Assembly: GCF_015330165.1 (NCBI RefSeq)
Contig: NZ_JADDXT010000002.1
Coordinates: forward strand, 3,375,646 to 3,439,645
Origin: Zobellia roscoffensis
Lineage (GTDB): Bacteria; Bacteroidota; Bacteroidia; Flavobacteriales; Flavobacteriaceae
DNA length: 64,000 bases
Direction of reading: 5' to 3'
Positions 45,592 to 54,092 of this stretch are shown in pieces (the stretch's first letter is position 1; each line of letters begins with the position of its first letter). Below the pieces are notes generated by a model. It was not told the DNA's origin. It saw only the letters and a program-made list of their open reading frames with translations, and made no database searches. The position numbers were made by a program, and so were the translations under genes.

Positions 45592-47529
45592 ATGACAAAA
45601 GCAAAATATATTTTTTATGGTCTGGCCGTAATGACAATGGTCTCTCAAGCGCAGGAGAAAAAGATAAAAAAGGCGGAGACCAAGTTTACGAATTATTCGT
45701 ACGCCTCGGCAATCAGTTCTTATGAAGATTTAGTTAAGGACGGGTACACTGAAGAAGAAATTTTCAAGAACCTTGGTAATGCAAATTACCTGAATGCGAA
45801 CTATAAGGAAGCGGCCAATTGGTACGGACAACTCTTTCAGTTGGGCGTTACAGATGTTGATCCGGAGTATATGTACCGCTACGCGCAGACGCTAAAATCA
45901 TTAGAAAAGTATGAAGCATCAGATAGTTGGATGAACAAATTCAGAAAGGCTCAGTCCAACGATCAGCGGGCATTGGCGTTTAGTGATAATCAAGATTATC
46001 TGGAACAGATTGAGGAACGTTCGGGTAGATATAAATTAAAGAACCTTGGACTAAATTCAAAGGTATCGGATTTTGCACCTTCTTTTTATGGAAAAGATTT
46101 GGTTTTTTCTACTGCTAGGGATAGTGGGTTGATATCAAAGAACATCCACAGATGGAACAACGGCGCGTTCTTGAACCTATACAAGGCAACAGGCGACGGA
46201 GAAGGAAACTTCACGGAACTTGATAAATTGGATAGGAAGTTGAACAGAAAAACCCATGAATCCTCTACGGCCTTTACTAAAGATGGACAGACCATGTACT
46301 TTACACGTAACAATTCCGTGAACGGAAAATTTTCTAGGGATGAGGAAGGAATAAGCAGATTAAAAATATTCAGTGCTAATTTAGTAGATAATGAATGGAA
46401 GAACATTATAGAGCTACCCTTTAATGGAGATAACTATTCGGTAGCACATCCTACCTTAAACAAAGACGAGACTAAACTATATTTTGCCTCGGATATGTTG
46501 GGAACGGCAGGGGAGTCGGATATTTTTTCAGTAGAAATTAATAAAGATGGTACTTTCGGAGCGCCACAGAACCTAGGGCCACAGATTAATACGGAGGCTA
46601 GGGAAACTTTTCCCTTCGTGACGGATTCAGATATTCTATATTTTTCTTCGGACGGACATCCCGGTTTGGGCGGTCTTGATGTATTCGCTACAGATCTAAA
46701 GAACGATAGTGGCAAAGTCATTAACGTAGGTAGACCCTTGAACGGTGAGGAGGACGATTTTTCATATATCATAAACGAGGAGACCAAGAAAGGCTTTTTT
46801 GCCTCTAATCGTAAAGGCGGGCAAGGTAATGACGATATTTACAGCTTAATCGAGACCGAACCTTTAGACTTTAGCTGTCATACCAATATTGCGGGAGTGG
46901 TCAAAGATGAGAAGACCGGAGCATTTTTGGTAGATGCGGCCGTCAAGGTCTATGATAGCAAAGACAATCTTATATCGGAATCCCGGACGGACGCCAACGG
47001 CGCGTTCGCTATGGAAGGCGACTGTACGGACGGCAACTACAAAGTGGTGGCCACGAAAACGGATTACGACGAGGGCGACAAGATATTCGCCACGGTAAAC
47101 GCCAAGGATGCCACGGGTATAGAAGTGGTACTGGCACAGACGGACAAATCGGCACCTATCGGGACGGACCTAGCGAAGTATTTGAACATCGAACCGATAT
47201 ACTTTGATTTCGACAAGTACTTCATCAGAGAGGATGCGCGCATCAGTCTGAACAAGGTACTGGCGTATCTTAAAGAATATCCGAACGTGAAGATAGAGGT
47301 AGGTTCCCACACGGATTCCCGTGCGAACGATAACTATAACCTACGCTTGTCTGCCAACAGGGCGAAGTCCACGGCAGCTTACTTGGTGGAACAAGGCATA
47401 GATGAAGGCCGTATCTCTTATGAAGGTTTTGGTGAGACACAGCTAACGAACGATTGTAGCAACGGGGTGCCATGTACCAAGGAGCAACATCAGATGAACA
47501 GGCGTTCGGAGTTCATTGTCGTGAAATAG
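45592..47529 (+). CDS. OmpA-family protein with PD40-like propeller and peptidoglycan-binding domain
   Basis: This 645-aa protein has a short N-terminal signal (about 1-20, ending SQAQ), TPR-like helices (about 25-130), WD40/PD40-like beta-propeller repeats (about 155-415, SSTAFTKDGQTMYFTRN, LYFSSDGHPGLGG), a carboxypeptidase-regulatory-like domain (about 427-510) and the OmpA peptidoglycan-binding domain (about 535-645, YFDFDKYFIRED, SHTDSRANDNYNLRLSANRA, MNRRSEF). It lies 10 bases after the PorP/SprF-like gene. This TPR-PD40-OmpA arrangement is common next to type B surface proteins and PorP, and likely ties the complex to the cell wall. The last 600 bases are visibly richer in G and C than the start of the gene. 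Confidence 0.94.
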   Translation: MTKAKYIFYGLAVMTMVSQAQEKKIKKAETKFTNYSYASAISSYEDLVKDGYTEEEIFKNLGNANYLNANYKEAANWYGQLFQLGVTDVDPEYMYRYAQTLKSLEKYEASDSWMNKFRKAQSNDQRALAFSDNQDYLEQIEERSGRYKLKNLGLNSKVSDFAPSFYGKDLVFSTARDSGLISKNIHRWNNGAFLNLYKATGDGEGNFTELDKLDRKLNRKTHESSTAFTKDGQTMYFTRNNSVNGKFSRDEEGISRLKIFSANLVDNEWKNIIELPFNGDNYSVAHPTLNKDETKLYFASDMLGTAGESDIFSVEINKDGTFGAPQNLGPQINTEARETFPFVTDSDILYFSSDGHPGLGGLDVFATDLKNDSGKVINVGRPLNGEEDDFSYIINEETKKGFFASNRKGGQGNDDIYSLIETEPLDFSCHTNIAGVVKDEKTGAFLVDAAVKVYDSKDNLISESRTDANGAFAMEGDCTDGNYKVVATKTDYDEGDKIFATVNAKDATGIEVVLAQTDKSAPIGTDLAKYLNIEPIYFDFDKYFIREDARISLNKVLAYLKEYPNVKIEVGSHTDSRANDNYNLRLSANRAKSTAAYLVEQGIDEGRISYEGFGETQLTNDCSNGVPCTKEQHQMNRRSEFIVVK

Positions 47530-47553
47530 GAACTTTATAAATAATATAAATAG

Positions 47554-47588
47554 AAAAGGGGAGGAGCATTGCTTCTTCCCTTTTTTTT
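47554..47588 (+). terminator. Rho-independent terminator of the surface module
   Basis: A 14-bp stem, AAAAGGGGAGGAGC (47554-47567) with GCTTCTTCCCTTTT (47571-47584), includes two G-U pairs and a three-base loop. A T run follows, 25 bases after the OmpA-family stop codon. Confidence 0.9.
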
Positions 47589-47638
47589 GTTTTAACTAAT
47601 TTGGTGCAACTAAATTCTTTTTTTTAATCTTCATTCTA

Positions 47639-47646
47639 TACATTTG
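47639..47646 (+). promoter_or_regulatory. Bacteroidota -7 promoter element of the thiamine operon
   Basis: TACATTTG matches the sigma-ABfrA consensus TAnnTTTG exactly. It would place the transcription start at about 47651-47653, just before helix P1 of the TPP aptamer. A -33 TTTG at ideal spacing is not seen; the region is T-rich. Confidence 0.6.
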
Positions 47647-47654
47647 TAAATGTA

Positions 47655-47736
47655 AACTTTAGGGGTGTTCCTATTTTTTGGGACTGAGACATACCCTTTG
47701 AACCTGATGCGGTTAGTACCGACGAAGGGAAAAGTT
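47655..47736 (+). promoter_or_regulatory. TPP riboswitch aptamer (THI element)
   Basis: Helix P1 is AACTTT (47655-47660) with AAAGTT (47731-47736). The conserved elements follow in order: GGGGTGTTCC, CTGAGA, ATACCCTTTGAACCTGAT and CGACGAAGGGA. This is a complete thiamine-pyrophosphate-binding aptamer, followed by the thiS start after 122 bases. It represses the operon when TPP is abundant. Confidence 0.97.
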
Positions 47737-47764
47737 GAAAAACATTTTGAAATAGATGTTTACA

Positions 47765-47813
47765 ACACTTTTCAATAAAGTGTCCGAGGTTTTCTCACGG
47801 AGCACTTTCTTTT
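47765..47813 (+). promoter_or_regulatory. Possible riboswitch expression platform: two exclusive hairpins
   Basis: ACACTTT (47765-47771) can pair with AAAGTGT (47777-47783). The same AAAGTGTCCG (47777-47786) can instead pair with CGGAGCACTTT (47798-47808; one bulged base), and the sequence after that hairpin is T-rich (CTTTTC). The first looks like an antiterminator and the second like a weak terminator. This is inferred from base pairing only. Confidence 0.45.
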
Positions 47814-47858
47814 CAAAGACATACGGGCCTCTATCGTTACAGCATAAAACTATTCTGT

Positions 47859-48062
47859 ATGATAACGATTCACATGAACCAAAAACGGTTAGAAGTCAAT
47901 CCAAAAACGACCATTCATCAATTTTTGCAACAAATTGATTCTTCATTAAATGGTGTTGCGGTGGCTATAAACGAACAAGTCGTCTCCAAAAATAATTGGC
48001 AAACCCAAGAATTGAAAGACCAGGATCAAGTGTTGGTTATTCAGGCCGCTCAAGGCGGATGA
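47859..48062 (+). CDS. thiS: Sulfur carrier protein ThiS
   Basis: This 67-aa ubiquitin-like protein carries sulfur as a C-terminal thiocarboxylate for thiazole formation. It ends in the required Gly-Gly (IQAAQGG). MITIHMNQKRLEV matches the usual ThiS first strand, so the ATG at 47859 is preferred over the second ATG at 47874, which would remove that strand. VAVAINEQVVSKNNW is the typical central part. It is the first gene of the riboswitch operon, 99 bases before thiC. The adenylyltransferase ThiF that charges ThiS is not encoded nearby. Confidence 0.95.
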   Translation: MITIHMNQKRLEVNPKTTIHQFLQQIDSSLNGVAVAINEQVVSKNNWQTQELKDQDQVLVIQAAQGG

Positions 48063-48161
48063 TTGTAATACAGTTATAGCGCAAAGCGAAAAACAATTGA
48101 ATTTAGAAAACTATATAAACGAGTAACTAGCAACCAGCTTGAAACTCTTAGCCACAGAAAA

Positions 48162-50021
48162 ATGAAAAGCAAAGACACAGCCCCAAAAGAAGGTCAAATT
48201 ACAAGACAGCCATTTCCAAATTCAAAAAAAATCTATGTAAGCGGAAAAATTCACCCAGAGCTTAAAGTGGCTATGCGTGAAATTGCTTTAAGCGATACAA
48301 AAGATTCTTTAACGGGTAAGTTAACATCCAACGAGTCCGTTACGGTATATGACACATCGGGGCCTTACACGGATCCAGAGAAGGAAATCAACGTACACAA
48401 AGGAATTGAGAGAATCCGAGAGTCATGGGTTTTAGACAGAGCTGATGTAGAGCAACTAGATACTTTTTCTTCTAAGTATTGTAATGAACGCTTAAATGAT
48501 AGTAGCCTAGATCATATGCGTTTTTCACTTCTGAAAAAGCCATTACGTGCTAAAAAAGGAAAGAATGTAACACAACTACACTATGCCAAGCAGGGTATAA
48601 TTACCCCTGAAATGGAATACATCGCCATTCGTGAAAATCAGCGCATAGATGAAATGATAGAGATTACAAAGCAGCACAAAGGAGAGCATTTTGGTGCTGC
48701 TATTCCAGATAAAATTACACCAGAATTTGTCCGTGAGGAAGTGGCTCGTGGACGCGCGGTAATTCCATCCAATATCAATCATCCAGAGGCGGAACCTATG
48801 ATATTGGGTCGTAATTTCTTAGTAAAAATTAATGCGAATATTGGCAACTCGGCTACTACGTCTTCAATAGAGGAAGAAGTAGAAAAGGCTGTTTGGGCTT
48901 GCCGTTGGGGAGCTGATAATATCATGGATTTGTCAACTGGACAAAACATTCACGAAACACGAGAATGGATTATTCGTAATTCACCGGTTCCCGTGGGTAC
49001 CGTACCTATCTACCAAGCATTGGAAAAGGTTAATGGGGTTGCAGAAGACCTTACGTGGGAGATTTTTAGGGATACTTTAATTGAACAAGCAGAACAAGGT
49101 GTAGACTATTTCACTATTCACGCAGGGGTTTTGTTACGTTATGTACCAATGACCGCAAAAAGGGTAACAGGTATTGTTTCCCGCGGCGGTTCTATCATGG
49201 CTAAATGGTGTTTGGCACATCATAAAGAAAGCTTCTTGTACACCCATTTTGAAGATATATGCGAGATTCTAAAACAATACGATGTGGCATTTTCATTGGG
49301 TGATGGGCTTAGACCTGGTTCCGTTGCCGATGCGAACGACGAAGCTCAGTTTGCTGAATTGGAAACTTTGGGTGAATTGACGCAAATTGCTAGAAAGCAT
49401 GAGGTTCAATGTTTTATAGAAGGACCTGGACATGTTCCTATGCATATGATCAAAGAGAATATGGAAAAGCAAATTGAGGTTTGTGATGAAGCGCCATTTT
49501 ACACTTTAGGTCCTTTGACTACAGATATTGCGCCAGGTTATGATCACATTACTTCAGGTATCGGAGCGGCTATGATCGGTTGGTTCGGTTGTGCCATGTT
49601 GTGTTATGTAACTCCAAAAGAGCACTTAGGTTTGCCAAATAAAGATGATGTGCGTACAGGTGTTGTAACATATAAATTAGCTGCCCATGCCGCAGATTTG
49701 GCAAAAGGGCATCCTGGTGCGCAGCATCGAGACAATGCTTTGAGCAAAGCCCGATTCGAATTCCGCTGGGAGGACCAGTTCAACCTAGGTCTAGATCCGG
49801 AACTGGCACGAGAATATCATGATGAAACCTTACCTGCAGATGGTGCTAAGATTGCACATTTCTGCTCTATGTGCGGACCAAAATTCTGTTCGATGAAAAT
49901 ATCTCAGGAGGTTCGTGATTTTGCTGCTGCAAATGATATTGTAGATAACGAAGTCATTCAAAAAGGGATGGATGAAAAATCGCAAGAATTCAAGGATAAA
50001 GGATCAGAAGTATATTTGTAG
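48162..50021 (+). CDS. thiC: Phosphomethylpyrimidine synthase ThiC
   Basis: This 619-aa radical SAM enzyme turns aminoimidazole ribotide into HMP-P. The C-terminal iron-sulfur motif is complete: C568, C571 and C576 in CSMCGPKFCSM. Other family marks are YDTSGPYTDP, the MRFSLLKKPLRAKKG segment, NANIGNSATTSSI, DNIMDLSTG and FIEGPGHVPMHMI. Length is normal for the long bacterial form. It is cytoplasmic and under control of the TPP riboswitch through thiS. Gaps are 99 bases upstream and 16 bases downstream. Confidence 0.98.
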   Translation: MKSKDTAPKEGQITRQPFPNSKKIYVSGKIHPELKVAMREIALSDTKDSLTGKLTSNESVTVYDTSGPYTDPEKEINVHKGIERIRESWVLDRADVEQLDTFSSKYCNERLNDSSLDHMRFSLLKKPLRAKKGKNVTQLHYAKQGIITPEMEYIAIRENQRIDEMIEITKQHKGEHFGAAIPDKITPEFVREEVARGRAVIPSNINHPEAEPMILGRNFLVKINANIGNSATTSSIEEEVEKAVWACRWGADNIMDLSTGQNIHETREWIIRNSPVPVGTVPIYQALEKVNGVAEDLTWEIFRDTLIEQAEQGVDYFTIHAGVLLRYVPMTAKRVTGIVSRGGSIMAKWCLAHHKESFLYTHFEDICEILKQYDVAFSLGDGLRPGSVADANDEAQFAELETLGELTQIARKHEVQCFIEGPGHVPMHMIKENMEKQIEVCDEAPFYTLGPLTTDIAPGYDHITSGIGAAMIGWFGCAMLCYVTPKEHLGLPNKDDVRTGVVTYKLAAHAADLAKGHPGAQHRDNALSKARFEFRWEDQFNLGLDPELAREYHDETLPADGAKIAHFCSMCGPKFCSMKISQEVRDFAAANDIVDNEVIQKGMDEKSQEFKDKGSEVYL

Positions 50022-50037
50022 TTCATAGTTTTATAGT

Positions 50038-50631
50038 ATGATTATATTGATTGCACCAGAAGAAGATATATCAAATGAAATAGACATACTTAATCGCTTG
50101 TTTGAAGAAGGGTTGGAATATTATCATTTAAGAAAACCTAATAAAGATCAGCAACAATATTGTGACTATTTGCATTTAATAGAAGAGAAATATCATAATA
50201 AGATAGTGGTGCATGATCATCATGAACTGGTAAATACCTTTAAGTTAAAGGGGATTCATTTTCAGGAACAGAAAAGGCGAGATAATATTGATAATCCAGG
50301 TCAATATTTTTTAAACCTTAGTATGTATGGAAAAACCATTAGCTCTTCTTTTCATGAACCAGAAGAGTTAGAAGCTTGTGATTTTGAATTTGATTATCAT
50401 TTGTTGAGTCCTGTTTTTTCATCCATCTCAAAAAAAGGATATGAAGGTAGGGGCTTTGATGTAAATCATATCGATAAAAAAATAATCGGTATGGGTGGGG
50501 TAACCAAAAACAACTTGTCTGAAATCCAAAAGTTAGGATTTCAAGGAGTGGGCGTTTTAGGAGGAATCTGGAACAGTAAGACGCCTATTGAAGATTTTAG
50601 GGCGATGCAAGAATTTTATAGAAATAAGTGA
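50038..50631 (+). CDS. TenI/ThiE-like protein, probable thiazole tautomerase
   Basis: This 197-aa TIM barrel belongs to the ThiE/TenI superfamily (YYHLRKPNKDQQQYCDYL, VVHDHHEL, HLLSPVFSSISKKG, IGMGGVTKNN). It is unlikely to be the thiamine-phosphate synthase because the next gene is a full ThiE and this one lacks ThiE's GKTDA-like and GTANT-like phosphate contacts. The segment SSSFHEPEELE, with H106, aligns by eye with the catalytic-histidine region of Bacillus TenI (a Ser-x-His-Ser-type motif). TenI aromatizes the thiazole tautomer released by ThiG. It lies 16 bases after thiC and abuts thiE. Confidence 0.8.
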   Translation: MIILIAPEEDISNEIDILNRLFEEGLEYYHLRKPNKDQQQYCDYLHLIEEKYHNKIVVHDHHELVNTFKLKGIHFQEQKRRDNIDNPGQYFLNLSMYGKTISSSFHEPEELEACDFEFDYHLLSPVFSSISKKGYEGRGFDVNHIDKKIIGMGGVTKNNLSEIQKLGFQGVGVLGGIWNSKTPIEDFRAMQEFYRNK

Positions 50632-51287
50632 AGATGAATATACCTAAACTACATTACATATCTCAAGGAAAGACACCTGAAGAGCATCTGGAAAATATTC
50701 AGAAAGCCTGTACTTCGGGTGCTGAACTCGTGCAATTACGTTTAAAGAACGTAAAGAAAAGTGTGGTACTTAAAACTGCAGAAAAAGCCCGTGAAATAAC
50801 GGCACATTTTCAGACACGATTGATTATCAATGATCATTATCAAATCGCAAAAGAAGTAAAGGCTGACGGAGTGCATCTTGGTAAAACCGATGCTGACCCT
50901 TCGGTTGCTCGAAAACATCTTGGTGATTACTATATAATCGGAGGTACGGCAAATACGCTAGACGATTGCATGGCTTTGGTGAAAAAGGGTGTTAATTATA
51001 TTGGTTTGGGGCCTTTCCGTTTTACGACAACAAAGGAAAATTTGAGTCCCATTATTCCACTTATCGGTTATCAAAGTATTGTAGAAGAATTGAAAAGTGA
51101 TATGCCCATTATCGCCATTGGTGGAATTACTTTAAATGATGTTCCTGATATTTTAAAAACCGGAGTTTACGGAATTGCAGCATCAGGTGAAATCACTAAA
51201 GATTTTAATAGAATAAATGCTTTTCATAAACTTTTAAAAGCACCTTCTACCAACGAACAGTTGTGGAATAGAGAAACAAACTTTTAG
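50628..51287 (+). CDS. thiE: Thiamine-phosphate synthase ThiE
   Basis: This 219-aa enzyme couples HMP-PP and thiazole phosphate to thiamine phosphate. Family marks are ELVQLRLKN, TRLIINDHYQIAKEVKADGVHLGKTDADPSVAR, IIGGTANTLDDC, YIGLGPFRFTTTK and AIGGITLNDV. The first possible start is the GTG at 50628, which overlaps the upstream stop. The ATG at 50634, 2 bases after that stop, is more likely and loses only two residues. It lies 2 bases before thiG, so translation of the two is probably coupled. Confidence 0.96.
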   Translation: MKMNIPKLHYISQGKTPEEHLENIQKACTSGAELVQLRLKNVKKSVVLKTAEKAREITAHFQTRLIINDHYQIAKEVKADGVHLGKTDADPSVARKHLGDYYIIGGTANTLDDCMALVKKGVNYIGLGPFRFTTTKENLSPIIPLIGYQSIVEELKSDMPIIAIGGITLNDVPDILKTGVYGIAASGEITKDFNRINAFHKLLKAPSTNEQLWNRETNF

Positions 51288-51289
51288 AT

Positions 51290-52060
51290 ATGGCAGATGC
51301 ACTTCAAATAGCGGATAAAACCTTTACTTCAAGACTATTTACGGGTACGGGCAAGTTCTCTAGTTCACAAAAAATGCGAGAAGCTATCTTGGCTTCGGAA
51401 AGTGAATTGGTTACCGTTGCGCTTAAAAGGGTAGAGGTAGAGAACAAGTCAGATGATATGCTACAAAGCTTAAATGCGGAACATATCAACTTATTACCCA
51501 ATACATCTGGAGTACGAACAGCTAAAGAAGCTGTTTTTGCGGCACAATTGGCACGTGAGGCTTTAGAAACGAATTGGATGAAATTAGAAATTCATCCTGA
51601 TCCAAGATATTTGTTACCAGACCCTATCGAAACCCTAAAAGCAGCCGAAGAGTTGGTGAAATTAGGTTTTGTAGTGATGCCTTATATTCATGCAGACCCA
51701 GTTTTATGTAAACGATTAGAAGATGTGGGTGTGCAGTGCGTTATGCCTTTGGGAGCGCCTATTGGTAGTAACAAGGGATTGAAAACCGATGATTTTCTCA
51801 AAATAATTATTGAACAGAGTAATGTACCTGTCATAGTTGATGCAGGTATTGGAGCGCCGTCGCACGCAGCTTATGCCATGGAATTGGGAGCCGATGCAGT
51901 TTTGGTAAATACTGCAATTGCCGTAGCTCAAAACCCGGTTGAAATGGCAATTGCTTTTAAAATGGCAGTTAAAGCAGGGCGAGTGGCATACCGAGCAAAA
52001 TTAGCACCGATTAAAGAAGTGGCAGAAGCGAGTAGTCCGTTGACTTCATTTTTAAACTAG
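51290..52060 (+). CDS. thiG: Thiazole synthase ThiG
   Basis: This 256-aa TIM barrel joins DXP, ThiS-thiocarboxylate sulfur and a glycine imine into the thiazole. Marks are SRLFTGTGKFSS, VTVALKRVE, INLLPNTSGVRTAKEAVF, the likely Schiff-base lysine K98 in NWMKLEIHPDP, and VPVIVDAGIGAPSHAAYAMELGADAVLVNTAIA. Length is normal. It follows thiE by 2 bases and precedes thiH by 6. With ThiH, glycine imine comes from tyrosine rather than from glycine oxidase (ThiO). Confidence 0.97.
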   Translation: MADALQIADKTFTSRLFTGTGKFSSSQKMREAILASESELVTVALKRVEVENKSDDMLQSLNAEHINLLPNTSGVRTAKEAVFAAQLAREALETNWMKLEIHPDPRYLLPDPIETLKAAEELVKLGFVVMPYIHADPVLCKRLEDVGVQCVMPLGAPIGSNKGLKTDDFLKIIIEQSNVPVIVDAGIGAPSHAAYAMELGADAVLVNTAIAVAQNPVEMAIAFKMAVKAGRVAYRAKLAPIKEVAEASSPLTSFLN

Positions 52061-52066
52061 CACAGT

Positions 52067-53176
52067 ATGTCCTTTAGAGAAACATTTGATACATACGATT
52101 GGAATACGCTAGAGCGGGAAATTTATGCCGTGACGGAGGCTGATGTCATATCGGTTTTAAAAAAGGACCGTATTTCTTTGGATGATTTTAAAACATTGAT
52201 TTCTCCCGCAGCAAAACCTTTCCTAGAAGAAATGGCGCAACGCAGCCATGAGCTGACCAAGAAGCGTTTTGGGAATACCATCCAGATGTATCTGCCCATG
52301 TATCTATCCAACGAATGTCAGAACATTTGTACCTATTGCGGATTTAGTATGACCAATAAAATTCCACGTAAAACTTTGAGCGATGCGGAGATTTTAAAAG
52401 AGGTGGAACACATCAAAAAATTAGGATACGACCATATTTTATTGGTTACCGGTGAAGCCAATAGAAAAGTAGGTGTGGCGTATATCAAACATGCCATTGA
52501 GTTGATAAAAGAGCATTTCTCCAATATTAGCATGGAGGTGCAACCGATGGATCAGGAGGAATATGAAGAGTTGGCCGAGGCAGGACTTTACGCTGTTTTG
52601 GTATATCAAGAAACGTATCACGAAGCGACTTATAAAGTGCATCACCCGAAAGGTAAAAAATCTAATTTTCAATACCGATTAGATACCCCGGACCGATTAG
52701 GAAAAGCCGGAATTCATAAAATAGGTTTAGGAGCTTTGTTCGGATTGGAAGATTGGCGAGTGGACAGTTTTTACACAGCTTTACATTTAAAGTACTTGCA
52801 AAAGACCTATTGGAAAACAAAGTATAGCATTTCGTTTCCTAGATTAAGACCACATCAAGGTGATGTACAACCAAAAGTAGAAATGACGGATGCTGATTTG
52901 GTTCAGCTGATTTGTGCTTATCGTCTTTTAGATGAAGATGTAGAACTCTCCATGTCTACACGGGAAAGTGAAACATTCCGGAACAATATCATTAAATTGG
53001 GAATCACGTCAATAAGCGCTGAGTCTAAAACCAATCCTGGCGGGTATACTGCAGAACCGGAATCTTTAGAGCAGTTTGAGATTTCTGATGAACGCTCTAC
53101 AGCAGAAATTAAAGAAATGATAAAGAAACAAGGGTATGAACCTGTTTTTAAAGACTGGGCGGTTTTCGCAGAATAG
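52067..53176 (+). CDS. thiH: 2-Iminoacetate synthase ThiH
   Basis: This 369-aa radical SAM enzyme splits tyrosine to dehydroglycine and p-cresol for ThiG. The cluster motif C-x3-C-x2-C is C84, C88 and C91 in CQNICTYCGFS. MYLPMYLSNECQN, LLVTGEANRKVG, VLVYQETYHEATY, KIGLGALFGLEDWR and SFPRLRPHQG are all family marks. It is the last gene of the operon; the leftward pseudouridine synthase gene ends 13 bases away, so no terminator fits between them. ThiF, which often follows ThiH in this phylum, is absent here. Confidence 0.97.
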   Translation: MSFRETFDTYDWNTLEREIYAVTEADVISVLKKDRISLDDFKTLISPAAKPFLEEMAQRSHELTKKRFGNTIQMYLPMYLSNECQNICTYCGFSMTNKIPRKTLSDAEILKEVEHIKKLGYDHILLVTGEANRKVGVAYIKHAIELIKEHFSNISMEVQPMDQEEYEELAEAGLYAVLVYQETYHEATYKVHHPKGKKSNFQYRLDTPDRLGKAGIHKIGLGALFGLEDWRVDSFYTALHLKYLQKTYWKTKYSISFPRLRPHQGDVQPKVEMTDADLVQLICAYRLLDEDVELSMSTRESETFRNNIIKLGITSISAESKTNPGGYTAEPESLEQFEISDERSTAEIKEMIKKQGYEPVFKDWAVFAE

Positions 53177-53189
53177 TCGGCATTATTTT

Positions 53190-54092
53190 CTATTTAATTT
53201 CGCCAAAAATCTTGGTAAACCTTTCAGGTAATTCATCGGTAATCAATAGATGTTCTTTTGTCAAAGGATGAATAAATTCTAATGAATATGCATGAAGATA
53301 AAGGCCTTTTTTCATTAAGATAAAACCTTCCTTACCATAGTCTTTATCACCCAATATAGGGTTTCCACTACTAGACAAATGTTTACGTAACTGATGACGT
53401 CTTCCGGTTTTGGGGTCTAACTTCACTAAATTAAGGGTGCCATATTTTTCCGAAGAAACGGAACGGATAACTTCGTAATGGCTCTCTGAGATTTTATCAT
53501 CTATTTTAGAGGTGATTTTTCCCGAAAGGGACATTACTCCAATAGTTACCGCATAATAGACCTTTTGTACTTTTTTATCCTCAAAAAGCTGATTAAGTTT
53601 ACGAATGCTGCTACCCGTTTTTCCGGTTAATAGAAGTCCGGTTGTTGCATAGTCTAGCCGATGTACCGGTTGTGGTTTTGTAGCATCTGCAACGCTACTA
53701 GGTTTAAGATTTTGAGGTAGTGCATTAGTAATAGTTTTGAAACTGTTACCGCTTACTAGAATACCAGCAGGTTTGTGAATTATTGCCAGATGTTCATCTT
53801 CAAAAATAACTTTGAGCTCAAAAATCAGTTTTTTTCGAGTTTTCGGTTCTAGTGGTTTCAAGAGAGAAATGGTTTCCCCGCCCTTTATAAAAGTTGCTGT
53901 GCTGGCAATGGTATCGTCTACCGTAACAAGATTTTTATTTAAGACTTTTTTCCATGCGGATTTTGTTGGTACGGAATCAAAAATACCCACCCCGTACTCT
54001 TGTAGTCGTATAGGCGTGGTCTGTTCGGGTACAATATGGAAAGTTGTGCAAGCGATGGTAACAGCATTAGATAAAGGTGCAAGATACCACAA
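53190..54092 (-). CDS. RluA-family pseudouridine synthase
   Basis: This 300-aa cytoplasmic enzyme isomerizes uridine in RNA. The catalytic aspartate is D147 in HRLDYATTG. The N-terminal part (about 10-90) looks like a diverged S4 RNA-binding domain (SAWKKVLNKNLVTVDD). Other family marks are VIFEDEHLAIIHKPAGILVSG, KVYYAVTIG, TGRRHQLRKHLSSSGNPILGDKDYG and LYLHAYSLEFIHP. The target, rRNA or tRNA, cannot be read from the sequence. It is convergent with thiH. Confidence 0.94.
   Translation of the reverse strand: MWYLAPLSNAVTIACTTFHIVPEQTTPIRLQEYGVGIFDSVPTKSAWKKVLNKNLVTVDDTIASTATFIKGGETISLLKPLEPKTRKKLIFELKVIFEDEHLAIIHKPAGILVSGNSFKTITNALPQNLKPSSVADATKPQPVHRLDYATTGLLLTGKTGSSIRKLNQLFEDKKVQKVYYAVTIGVMSLSGKITSKIDDKISESHYEVIRSVSSEKYGTLNLVKLDPKTGRRHQLRKHLSSSGNPILGDKDYGKEGFILMKKGLYLHAYSLEFIHPLTKEHLLITDELPERFTKIFGEIK

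Noticed and set aside
47756..47938. 60-codon open frame in the leader of the thi operon
   Set aside because: It lies across the riboswitch expression region and overlaps thiS in another frame; composition is not protein-like.
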